From: Reticulascus tulasneorum | Taxonomy: Eukaryota > Ascomycota > Sordariomycetes > Glomerellales > Reticulascaceae | NCBI GenBank assembly: GCA_001557505.1 | Contig: LSAX01000011.1 | Span: forward strand, 620,001-684,000 | Length of the DNA stretch: 64,000 nt | Reading direction: 5' to 3' | In this document: positions 23,101-33,240 of the stretch, one piece after another | Position numbering within the stretch: the first letter of the stretch is position 1 | Layout: each line of letters starts with the position of its first letter | Translations under genes and position numbers: made by a program | Notes under the pieces: generated by a model | Databases searched by the model: none | What the model saw: the letters and a program-made list of their open reading frames with translations, nothing else | What the model was told of the DNA's origin: nothing

Positions 23101-23765
23101 TCCCGGAGACCCACTGTGGATTGATTTGGAGCCCAACCAAGGTCTTCCACGACCCTTGAGATGGCCAACTGACCTTGAACCACCACCCACCCCCCTTTCG
23201 CCGCGCGCCTTGCAAGGTTCCCCGAATCCGCCCACATCGTCACTGAAGGCAGTCCGGGCCCGTCGCACCCTACCGCTTTAAGAGTATCTGGTTCGCCACG
23301 TTTATCAACTTCGCGTCTCCAATCTTCACTCTCGATTCTGCCTTGCCGTTTGGTCAACTCTCTCTCCTTTGCTTGATTGCCTTCCGGTACTATTCCCCCC
23401 CAGCCGCTCTTTGACTGCCAACGTTGAGAGCTCTCTCAGCTTCGGCTCCCTCCCTCCCCGCCTGCGTCCCGGGATTGCTTCTCCACATTCTCCGATACTA
23501 ACTCTGCATTCTTTCAAGTGCGGCGAGAGACACATCGAATACATTGGCTATACGCCTTGTCTGTTGACGGAAAGTGGCTATTTAGTAGTGTAGGTGGAAG
23601 CATCTTGTTGCGATCCGCAAAACTGGCGCTGACGAGCTCTGCAGTGTCGACGCTCCAGCCGCAAGATTCAGATAGCCGTGCAGCTCCAGTACGGCCATCC
23701 CATCATCTGTCATCCATAGACATCGGCCATTCTCATACTAATCCTGCCTGCTGCAGTCGTTTCCA
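20107..23765. other. Sparse block, 3.7 kb, ending in the leader of the zinc-finger gene
   Basis: Several minus-strand frames between 20745 and 22324 carry hydrophobic stretches (for example VSYHIFLLIGPFVWWSSAL near 21200). I could not join them into a family-like protein, so none is called. From about 22890 to 23765 the sequence turns pyrimidine-rich, typical of a mould promoter and 5' leader, and probably serves the gene starting at 23766. Confidence 0.4.
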
Positions 23766-26670
23766 ATGACTGATCGCTTGAGTCGAGCATCCTCCAGATC
23801 ACTTGAACGCTCTCCAGTAGAGAACCTAGCCAGGACTCTTGAAATGGATCCTTCAAAGCCCAGGAACTTGTCGCACCTCCCCGGGTCTGAATCCCTTGGT
23901 GATATAAGGCAGCTTCCAGGTGCCTTGGATGGTGCCCTCCGTAATATTCCTCCGGCATGGAACTTGGAGAACTTTTATAGTTCCAACGAGGATCCTTGGG
24001 TACCCAAGAACATCATACCTGATGCTCAGCGTGCTCGCCACCGATCCAGTGCGGTTGGCTATCGAGGCGCCCCTTCTGCTTCTTACCCCGGCTATCGGAG
24101 CGCCTTGCCTTCCGAGTGCGATACTGTTCCCCCGGGTGTTGTTCCGTCCGACTCAGGCTATGAAAGCAGGACCAAGCATAGCATTGAGAATGCCTCTGTG
24201 TTTGGAGATATGGATCGGAGCCATGAGACACAAAGCTTGACAGGCCACTTTACAGAGTTCCAGCCGTTTGATATACCATCGGATTCCATGCATCGTGAAA
24301 CGAGCTTGCAGAGGGACCAGCTCTGGAAAAATCCCGCGAGGTTGCAGACTTTGGGCGCGCAGAATGATACAAATGATCCTAAGCTTGTGTGCCCGGATTG
24401 CCAAAGGCCGGTCAAGACCAAATCCGAGCTAAAGTAGTTCTTCCACCTTACCTTCATCGGTTGGACGCAGGCACTAATACTTGCAATCCAGTAAACACCA
24501 CCAACGGCATCAAAAGCCCTTCGTCTGCGATGTTCCAGGTTGCGCTCGCAAGCAAGGGTTCAGTACTACGAACGACCTTGATCGGCATAAGAGAAGCGTG
24601 CATCCCGACTCCTCGGCTACCGGTCTTCGATATCGCTGCACCATGGGGTCATGCAGAACGAAGGAAAAGATCTGGCCTAGGGCGGATAACTTTCGGTCTC
24701 ATCTGAAGCGGGTTCATCACAGGACTCTCGCTGCGGACGATGATTTATCCCAATTTACGTTGCCGTACGTTCACATGATTCTTTTCCAGACCAAACTGCC
24801 GACACTAACTTAACTACACAGGACGGATCAAATATCCCAATTCCAAGATGACCTGGACGGAGTGGGCTCCTCAGTTGATTTCTTTCCATTTGTTGATTCA
24901 TCTAATATGCCCAACATTGGTATCTCTACTGGATATTGGATGGACTCGAGGCCTCAGACCCTGCAGGATCCGCAGCTCAGGATGCTAGAAGGGGAACACG
25001 ATCACTCCTTGGAGTTCCAGGACCCAGATCAGATGATTTTGGACCCAGCCTTTGCAGACATGGATCCATGTGATAAAGACCATCCACAGGAGAGTCCAGA
25101 TGCTCTAGAAGCCGTATCCGCAAAGGAGCCATCGCCGGATGAGGCTATTGAGAATAATGTGCGGCCTGGACAAGACATGCGGTCCAGCCGACCAGAGTTC
25201 GTCCAGCCTAACGCAGTGTTGAAGCCCCTAGTTTCCCTGAACACCAATGCTAGCCAAGTCGAAGGCCGCCTCAACAACATGAACTTAGTAAATCCCAGGA
25301 AGCAAGTGAGCCTCTCGGAGGATTGCGGTGAAGCCATGGAAGTCACACCAAACAAGGTCTTGGCTGACGTCTCGACGAATCCCAATGATGGAGTTTCGGC
25401 GAAAAGGTTGCAAAAGGATGACGTTCAATCCTGCACGTCTCTGGAAACAGAGGACTCCGATTCCGATGGACCGGACAGGGAAGTTAAGGATGCCCTTGAT
25501 GATCAGAAGCACCTGAATAGGCTTCTGTCCCCTACTCCACCTACCACTCCGCAACCCCGTGACCCTGAAGATGAGACGGAGATTATCAAATACTTGGATA
25601 AGCTGCCAAAGACTCTGCTGGAGAATTACATCAAAAACTTGGCGGCGCCTCCGACCAAAAAGGCCGTATCGACAGCGGCCTCTGCTAGTGGAGACAACCA
25701 TGCCTGTTCAGTCTGCCCGAAGGCTTTCGGTCGAAAGTGCGAACTTAAGTATGGGACAACAATCTCATTGTAAGCATACAACTAACTCGTGGTCCAGAAA
25801 ACACATGAAGCGGCATGAGAAGCCGTATGGTTGCACGTTCCCACAATGCTCCAAAAAGTTTGGTAGCAAGAATGACTGGAAGCGACATGAGAACAGCCAG
25901 CACTTCCAATTGGAGGTATGGAAATGCAACGAGAAGGTCGTGGAGAATCCCAATGAACTCTGTGGCAAGGTCTGCCATCGTCGTGAAACTTTTAAGATCC
26001 ACCTTCAGAAGGAACACAAGATTGAAGATGTGGACAAGGTGGAAAAGGCGCTTGATTATTGTCGCGTTGGCCGGAACTGCGAGGCAAGGTTCTGGTGCGG
26101 CTTCTGCTCGCAAATTATTGAGATTACGAAGAAAGGTGCAAATTCATGGACTGAGCGATTTAATCATATCGACGACCATTTCTCGGGCAGGAACAACGTT
26201 CCCAAGAAGAGGATCACGGAGTGGAAGAGCGTCGACCCATACCTTCCTGATGTCGACTTGAGCCCTTCGCCAAACGACTCGACTCAGTCAGAGTCAGCTG
26301 AAGAGAACCAACAGCTCAACATCTCTTTGAAAGACGTGCTGCAAACCCAGGAGGAGCTGGGCAACGCCCAGAGCAAGAGGAGAAGGCCAGAAGCTGACGA
26401 CCACGAATCCGACACGAAGCGCCCGAGGAAGGATGTCACAGTCATGTGGACCTGCGTCAGTACAGCTCCTTGTCATGTTTTGACCGACCCTAACTGTCCC
26501 AGTGTCAATGTTCATGGTTCACAAATGTGAAGACCAGCTCAAACTGCATGGGAACCAGTGGGTGCAAGCATTGTCGATGTGACGACTGCCTGGTGGAAAA
26601 ATACACATTAACCGAAAGCCGAAGAAGGCACGCGAATACTGACAAGGGCAAGGCTATTGATTGTGTATGA
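23766..26670 (+). CDS. Multi-finger C2H2 zinc-finger protein, five exons
   Basis: Exons 23766-24433, 24492-24764, 24822-25748, 25798-26455 and 26503-26670 give 2694 nt, 897 residues. Introns are 58, 57, 49 and 47 bp, with CTAAT/CTAAC branches. Two finger blocks are visible. The first is at about residues 209-296: C209-x2-C212 with H225/H229, then FVCDVPGCARKQGFS and YRCTMGSC. The second is at about 609-760: C609-x2-C612 with H625/H629, YGCTFPQCSKKFGSK, a Cys/His unit with CHRRETFKIHLQKEH, and FWCGFCSQIIE with FNHIDDHF. Exon 5 adds a Cys-rich tail (CQCSW, CMGTSGCKHCRCDDC) reached only if the 47-bp last intron is removed; reading through gives a short unrelated end. It is probably a nuclear DNA-binding regulator; targets unknown. 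The gene at 33241 has the same finger order. Confidence 0.82.
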
Positions 26671-28988
26671 CGAGACTATGATGCGTTTATGATGGGTATC
26701 ATTATGTTTGGGGAATCTGTACCAATTTTAGATATGTGCGTGGATGTCCAGTAACTTTCAGCTGGATGATTGATACCATGGGAATGGATTCAGGTCTTGA
26801 TCTACGGCCGATAAGTCCCAGTATTGGGAATGATACTTCGGGCGACCCGGGACATTGATAGGTACCTTACTTCTCATTAAGCTACACGAAGCAATTACTG
26901 TATGCGCCAAGATGGCATGGCCCCAGCAATGCGCCCAAGCCTAGATCCTGGGCTGCGCCGGCGGCTTTTGAAACTCGAGTTGGGTGAGTGCACTGCGATT
27001 TCACTTGACATTTTGGGGGCGGGACCTCAGGGCTGAAAGCTCTGGCGCCAAAACCACCTTCTCGATCGTCCTCGTCCCTGTTTCCGGGAGAGATGCAGTG
27101 AAACCTGGGGGCCAGGGAGCAGACTGAACTTCGCCCTTGCGAACAGATTTTGGTAAAGATAGTCACGATTATTCCGTGCATGGTTTCAGCTAGGGCCGGC
27201 AGGATCGCGTGAGAACTCTAGGGGTGATAAGCTATTGATTTTTCCCTTTTAAGGGAATCAGCGCTGGGTCCTTGGCCTGCGGCTGATGTTGATAAGGTTT
27301 GGAATTGATTGGATGCATGGATCGAAATGGGCCGGATGGCCTGAGAGATTCCACAGCCAACTTTCAGAAGGGAAATCCAACCTTGAAGATCAGAAGCCCG
27401 CCACGCCGAGAGCTTTGGCAGGCCACGGTGTAAGTCGGCAGCGTTATTACCTGGGCGTCCTTTGGCGTTATATGGCCTAGATCACGTCACGAAAGGGTCT
27501 GTGTCCCTACATCTTGTGTAATTGTTTGCCCTGTCAAACCCAGTTTATTAGCAATGACCGGCAAACGAGGAACTGTGCCCTGGCTGGTGTCACGATGCCC
27601 ACCATCCAATGCCTGTGGCGGATTCAGCTCATCAAGGACACTAATAGGTATGGACGTGGTATTGAGGCCCCCCGTGTCGAGCGAGACTGTAGGTTGGTCA
27701 AGGAATGGTGTAGTGCGTGACCAGGGAATATTTCCCAATCCGCGATATGGCTTTTCCTGGCGTGTTGTTTCCTCATTGGATTTTTCGAGTCTGTGGGTGG
27801 GAGGAAAGAGGCAACAAGACTAGGAAAAAGCCGCCTGGCCAGGCAGTGAAGGGAGCCCCTGTTCAGCTTGACCAGTGATCGGCAATCCTTCAAGACATTT
27901 CTGATGTCGGTTTGCCAGAATCAGGACATGGACGGGTTTGGGGTAAGAAAGTTTGACGCCATTGGCGACTAGGTAGAGAAAGTGGTGGTGGCAGGGCAAA
28001 AGCTGTACCACTATCGCGATGGGACGCAGGCATTAGCTGCCACGATAGAGGCTCCCCGCACTTTTTCCTCTTTGCCGACTGAAGACAGTTGATTCGGGTG
28101 TTAGTACACGTCTCTTTGTTCGTCGGCTTCCAGACGTCTCATGTGGACCTGTGGGTGTCTTGCGGAAGAGCTAAGCCAGGGGCTATCGCAAGCCAGCCGC
28201 ACGCCGGACAGCAGCACCGCCCATCCACTGATCCATTCTGTCTTTCACTGCAACCCCTCCCCGGGTTCCCACCCACCACGAGCGTGCCGCGCTCCCGTGC
28301 TTTTGGTAGTGGGGCAGGGTGATCGACCGATTATAGACATCGACTCGGATGATGGAAAGAAAAGGGTCAAGTAACCGCCCAGGGTGCCGCATATCTGGGC
28401 CTCAGCTGCTGCCCATTGGAGGGATCTGCTCGCCATCCAGGGTTGTCGAATAAAGCCACTTTGGGGAATGGATTTGGGTCTTGCAGATACTGGAATTCCA
28501 GGAATAGGTTGGAAGGTTTTTTTTGGGGGCCTGTTGGTTGAACGGATGGACAGTGGGGGCCGAGGAGGATCAAATGGGATGGGACGAAACGCGGCCAGAA
28601 AGAGGACCGCGAAGAATCGTGAACTTCGTACCACTCCTCCCATTTCGTGTTTGAGGAAAGCTCGTACAAGGTAGAGAGCCGACAGTGTATTGGTGGGTAG
28701 TCGAGCTACAATCTAGGCCGTTCGGTGAACAAAGGACGAACCGCTCCGACAGCTCACTACGCGTCATCGAGTCCTTCGTCACGGCCCAACCAATTCGCCA
28801 GTAGCATACTTCGTAAAGCTTTGTAAAAGTGGTGGTGCAGGAAGGCAATCAAGCCCATTGTTCGTTCAATCGAGTGCTGCCCCGCGGCGCTTCGGTAAAT
28901 CCCGGTGCCCAGACTCCGCCTATGAATGCCAGGGGTGCTATCGCCGCCGCGAGCTTTTCCAGCGAGCCGGAAGAAGGATATTTGGCAT

Positions 28989-29007
28989 GGGGGGGGGGGG
29001 GGGGGGG
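28989..29007 (+). repeat. 19-base poly-G run
   Basis: Nineteen consecutive G, then A and GGGG, within a generally G-rich 60 bases. Length may be unreliable because homopolymers of this size are hard to sequence. Confidence 0.85.
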
Positions 29008-29445
29008 AGGGGTGTGGGCGTGGGCTTGGGCGTCACGGGGCGATCAGTGACGAGCTCTGCGGATTCCCGTCGATGTTTCCCCGGTGGGCGTGCCCGACTT
29101 GAATTGCTGTGAAGAGCAACAAAAAAGCAAATACAGGCGTTCGCGGTGTGTCCATCTGCCATTATCATTGAAGCTACAATCGCAGGGGGGTGCAGGGATT
29201 GCCCGTCATTCTTCACTGAAGTCGGGCGAAGCATCCCTGACATGAATGCGACCCTAGCTAGGCCCTTCGATGGCCAATCACTGCCCGGCCTTCTTTAGCC
29301 CGTTGGGTGAGGGGCCAATTGTTGCGGCCGAGAGTGTACGGCGGAGGACTGCACCGCGGAGTGAGGGACCTTGAGTTTGGCCCCCCCTTCTATTCCTCCG
29401 TTGGGAAAATCTAATACAAGGTTCACACTGGGCACCGGGGAGAGA

Positions 29446-29463
29446 GGGGGGGGGGGGGGGGGG
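29446..29463 (+). repeat. 18-base poly-G run
   Basis: Eighteen consecutive G preceded by a GGGGAGAGA stretch, 450 bp left of the transposon end. Confidence 0.85.
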
Positions 29464-29914
29464 TGGTTTCTTTGAAGGTTCTCCTACCTACAGTATGCAG
29501 TGCCCGGAAGATTAGAAGAGAATACGGACTACTCCATACAGACGATCCAATTCCGGCGTCGCAAGCAGCACAGAATAGATCCAAGAGTGCAGTGATCGTG
29601 TACGGTATCGAGAGTGCGCCACTTACAGCGCGGAGTTTACTGCCATCTAGGGCAAGGTCAAGACTAGCTACCTTAGTACGTTCCTACATCGTACCTTAGG
29701 TCTGTCTCAGGTTCCCGAGTCCGGAAACACGGGGTTGACTTTCCCTACAATGGTGACTTACAGCGCCTCCTAGGCTCATACCTTACTTGCTTACCTGGGA
29801 TCTGTCAGTGCCAGTGCTGCTGTGTGACAGCATGAGTTGGACCCCCGCGCCCTCCCAGGTTGAATGCAGTAATTATGGACGTACCTTGTTTGGATCCCAG
29901 GTTTTCCTCAGGTA

Positions 29915-29946
29915 CGGACGTCTGCTTCAAAAGTCATGTCCTACGC
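29915..29946 (+). repeat. Left terminal inverted repeat
   Basis: Begins CGGACGTCTGCTTC and continues AAAAGTCATGTCCTACGC; matches the reverse complement of 31495-31526 except at three positions in the outer eleven bases. The inner 21 bases are identical. Confidence 0.9.
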
Positions 29947-30020
29947 TAGTAACGCCAAGAACGCCACTATCTTGGCATTCAGGCCTCTACACATCTAGAT
30001 TAGGCCCGATTGAAGCTATC

Positions 30021-31355
30021 TTATTCAATTTGAACGTGTCTACCTCTATGACTGCTAGGCTTGATATGTTCTCGGCCTTCCTTATACTCATTTCCACCAT
30101 CTAATTCGATAATAAGCTTAACATGCCGTTGAACACGCTCGACAAACTTCTGTAATATAGGTAACGGCAAATCAAGCCAAGCCTGCTTCCATCTCTTAAT
30201 AGCTTCAACCCGTGATTTCGGGGCTCCTTTCTTAGTAGTATATCTCTTAAGCCAAAACCAGACTGGCTCGATTGCATTGAGATCTGGTGAGTTACCGCAC
30301 CAAAGAAGACGAGCAATCTTGTTGATATCATAATGCCGGTCTTGAATCCAATGAGCGTGTGAGGGTGCCTTATCTTCTTGAACAACTGTATTAGGACGGA
30401 CGGCAAGACACTCTCTTGCGAAGGGGAAAAGCAGAGGGTTCAAGATAGTTATCTGATATCGATACCAATCGATTCCAGTACCTGTTCCACGAGCTAACTT
30501 GCCGTGCTTATTATCCCATTTCCATTGAGGCTTCTTGCCGGGGATACCTCGAAGCTTAAGTCGATTCATACGAGTTGAAAGTTCCCACTCTTCTCGTTTG
30601 ATAAGCTCAAGCTCGATATTAAGCTTCTTGATCTCTTCTTCGGCTATCTTCTTCTCTGTAGCCGTCTCTGGTAACCAGCAGTGTGAAGGGCCCTTCTTAT
30701 CGTATGTAAAACAGCCCCAGAACATAAACTCAGAGTATCCCTTCCAACGCTCACGGATACAGCTCTTAGCAAAAGCTTCATCGGATTTCCTCCATACTCT
30801 ATAACCACCTCGACGGTGATTCAAGAGGACAGAAGTCTCGTCAGACCAGATCACATTCTTCCAGTCATCAAGAGTCCATCCTTCATGGTCGTAACACCAG
30901 CGAAGACGCTCAGCCTTCATCTTCTTTGTAAGGCCAGGTTTCCGTGTTGGCTTCGTCTTCCGATATCCATTCTCTCGTAGGATCCGCCAGATCGTTGTCT
31001 CTGATATGTCTATACCAACATCGCTGAAATCACCAGCGATATCAGCACAAGACTTCTCACGGCCATAGCGATCTAGGCGTACCTTTTCGATTGTTTGTTG
31101 GACGATTTCAGCGGTCTTCTTAGTAGGACGGCCAGATCGAGGAGCATCTTCGAGATATTCGTTCTTCAGAGTCAACGGACGGCAATTAGGATCAAATCCA
31201 CGTTCACAAGCGCGAGCATAGATCCTATTAACTTGACGCGTTGAGATCCCTGTGATCCCGGCGACTTCGGCAGTAGTTTTGCCTCCACAAGGGGACTTAA
31301 GGGTAACGATAAGAGCCCTTGTTGCAATATCTGATTCTGCACCTTGAGGAGCCAT
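30021..31355 (-). CDS. Tc1/mariner transposase, DD34E
   Basis: The 444-residue protein begins at ATG 31355 (MAPQGAESDIATRAL); the codon 15 bases further upstream is TTG. The N-terminal 130 residues form helix-turn-helix domains for binding the inverted repeats (TTAEVAGITGISTRQVNRIY, then a second unit around TTIWRILRENGYRK). The catalytic triad is visible: Asp172 in VIWSDETSV, Asp328 in QEDKAPSH, and Glu363 in SPDLNAIEPVW, with exactly 34 residues between the last two. A charged, probably coiled segment of about 60 residues (EKKIAEEEIKKLNIELELI) is inserted between the first and second Asp. The frame has no stop or frameshift, so the enzyme may be functional. Many moulds carry similar full-length copies. 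Confidence 0.92.
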   Translation of the reverse strand: MAPQGAESDIATRALIVTLKSPCGGKTTAEVAGITGISTRQVNRIYARACERGFDPNCRPLTLKNEYLEDAPRSGRPTKKTAEIVQQTIEKVRLDRYGREKSCADIAGDFSDVGIDISETTIWRILRENGYRKTKPTRKPGLTKKMKAERLRWCYDHEGWTLDDWKNVIWSDETSVLLNHRRGGYRVWRKSDEAFAKSCIRERWKGYSEFMFWGCFTYDKKGPSHCWLPETATEKKIAEEEIKKLNIELELIKREEWELSTRMNRLKLRGIPGKKPQWKWDNKHGKLARGTGTGIDWYRYQITILNPLLFPFARECLAVRPNTVVQEDKAPSHAHWIQDRHYDINKIARLLWCGNSPDLNAIEPVWFWLKRYTTKKGAPKSRVEAIKRWKQAWLDLPLPILQKFVERVQRHVKLIIELDGGNEYKEGREHIKPSSHRGRHVQIE

Positions 31356-31494
31356 GTTTATGATCAGCAATATTCAATCAAAAAGAGAGATACGAGACTC
31401 AATATTAGATAGAGCTAGGAAGAGGGGTAAGCTCTCCGGCTCGTAGAGGGTATTTCCTGTTTTGTGGCGTATATAAGCGAGCCTTGGCGTCTTG

Positions 31495-31526
31495 GCGTAG
31501 GACATGACTTTTGAAACCGACCTCCG
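31495..31526 (-). repeat. Right terminal inverted repeat
   Basis: Read on the minus strand it begins CGGAGGTCGGTTTC and continues AAAAGTCATGTCCTACGC, pairing with the left repeat. A TA dinucleotide follows at 31527-31528. Confidence 0.9.
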
Positions 31527-31640
31527 TACAGATGTACTTACTTACATACCTAGTACATAGGACTGAGGATCGGTAATTATGAGGTAGCCTGGGTAGGTCG
31601 CATTCTGCCCTGGCTGGCACTGTCGGTGGGGCACCACTCC

Positions 31641-31665
31641 GCACCGCACCGCACCGCACCGCACC
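31641..31665 (+). repeat. Pentanucleotide repeat (GCACC)5
   Basis: Five perfect head-to-tail copies of GCACC, with another copy ten bases to the left, 115 bp to the right of the transposon end. Confidence 0.9.
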
Positions 31666-32488
31666 CTTCGTCAGCGAGCAGTCATAAGTCACAAACCCTT
31701 TTTCAAGGCAACCGCAGGGGTAATCGAGTCGCCTCGTCGGCTGCCTTCTCTGTTCGCCTTGTTGGTGTCCAATAGCTGTGTACGGACGTAAACTTGTACT
31801 TTATCAACTTCCGTTCGCCAACCATCGACCCCCCTCCCCCCCTTTTCCCTGCCGCTTCGATTGAAATGGGAGCAGTCTTACGAGAGCAGCGTGTTATGGC
31901 TGGGCTTCGCAATCGTGGGGATAGCGCCCATTAGTTTTTCCTTCCAGATCGGGGTGGGAAAAGCCCATGGGTGCCCTGTTGTTTGCTCGGGGATCTCACA
32001 GCATCCGAAGATTCCTCCCAGAATCTCAGCAGATTTCCCCCTTGCTTGTTGTGGCTTACATACTATCTATCGATGGGCGTCGGGGGCCACCTGGGAAGAT
32101 CAGCTCCGATTCCAGACCACCAGATCGGTTATTCGATGTTTCCTCTCTAATTACCTCCCCCATTGCCTCTTTGTCACATTGCTCCACTTGAGCCGCTTTT
32201 GTGAAAGAATCCTTACCCCGACCAATATCATATGTGGGCGCGCGAAGGACAATCTGCTCCTGCATCAAATTGGCGGTCGGTTGTGAGGGGTGGGGGAGAG
32301 CAGGACGTTTGTTGAGTTGGCAAATCCTCGACGAACCGTTCTCAGCTTTCGGTGATGAGCTCTAATCTGGCTGGTGGATCTCAAAGAAATGGAAAAAGGC
32401 AACCAAGGGAGCTCGAAGAGACTCTCACTCGCTCGGTACAGGATGCATGGCAAGGCGCAGTCGACCGGTACTTCGACCACACCACACA

Positions 32489-32512
32489 CCACCACCACCA
32501 CCACCACCACCA
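32489..32512 (+). repeat. CAC trinucleotide microsatellite
   Basis: About eight CAC units in the upstream region of the zinc-finger gene at 33241; one plus-strand frame would read it as poly-His, but that frame has no other support. Confidence 0.8.
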
Positions 32513-33240
32513 TGATAGTTCGCGCCCCGTATCCCACCTCCAAGACGCCCAGGGGCCTGCATATGCATGAGCAAGAGTCGGCGGAAAGAGAAACACCAAT
32601 TGACAGACCCTGTCGTCCTCTTGGTCATTTCTCCTCTCCAGCCCACTCCACCCTCGCCTCTAGTGTGCTCCTCTCACTATGGGCCATTGTGAGAAGATGC
32701 GGCTCTGCGAGGTACCTAGGTCTGAGCTGTGAGATGGGGGGGGATACCCATCCTGCTGCCCTTGTATAACCAGCCCCGGGACGTGTTCCTGGGTTGATCA
32801 GTGTCAACCTTTACATACTTCACTTAAGCCAATGCTTCGCCACTTGCTGTGATGCAGTGACTCTTCATATTTCTCCAGCACTGACAGCAATTCCTCTTAT
32901 ATACTAAGAGAACCCTCTCGTGCTTTTCTGTTGTCTCTACCCACGCCATCCCCACCTCTTGTTGTGTTGTGCGGATCAGTTGCCATTCTTCCTGCAGGTC
33001 CAACACTGTGGCACTCACAAACATCTGAGCTAGATTTTGTCCACTTCTGGGCACAAGGCTGAATCAGAGAACACTGCCAGTACCCCCCGATACGCCTGAC
33101 ACCGGAGGACCCTCAGGACTTATATCGATCTCCCTCCGACTAAGCACTTATACGTCCCCATTCCTGCCTACCGAATCCTCCAAGTCGGCTCACATCCACT
33201 TGGGAGAGTGTCTCCCAACTCCACGAGACCAGATTTCACC

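Larger units (their letters stand above)
26671..29912. other. Intergenic, 3.2 kb, with long G runs
   Basis: No protein is recognised. Frames on both strands are short and proline- or glycine-rich from low-complexity sequence. It contains a 19-base G run (28989-29007) and an 18-base G run (29446-29463), and leads up to the TA target site of the transposon. Confidence 0.5.
29915..31526 (-). mobile_element. Tc1/mariner-type DNA transposon, apparently intact (1612 bp)
   Basis: The element is bounded by imperfect terminal inverted repeats at 29915-29946 and 31495-31526, 29 of 32 positions matching, and sits between TA dinucleotides at 29913-29914 and 31527-31528, the target duplication of this superfamily. 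Beyond the TA sites the flanks no longer match, which fixes the ends. It carries one uninterrupted transposase frame on the minus strand. Intact repeats and frame suggest recent movement and no clear damage by repeat-induced point mutation. Confidence 0.92.
31529..33240. other. Intergenic / leader of the second zinc-finger gene, 1.7 kb
   Basis: It holds a (GCACC) pentanucleotide repeat, a CAC microsatellite near 32489-32512, a TACCTAGGT motif near 32709, and pyrimidine-rich sequence leading to the ATG at 33241. No gene is supported. Confidence 0.5.

Noticed and set aside
31356..31370. Five extra residues on the transposase
   Set aside because: They begin at TTG; the first ATG is at 31355.
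32355..32570. Small plus-strand frame with poly-His
   Set aside because: The His run comes from a CAC microsatellite and the rest has no recognisable domain.
33208..33240. N-terminal extension of the second zinc-finger protein
   Set aside because: The extended frame starts at GTG; the first ATG is at 33241 in a good context.
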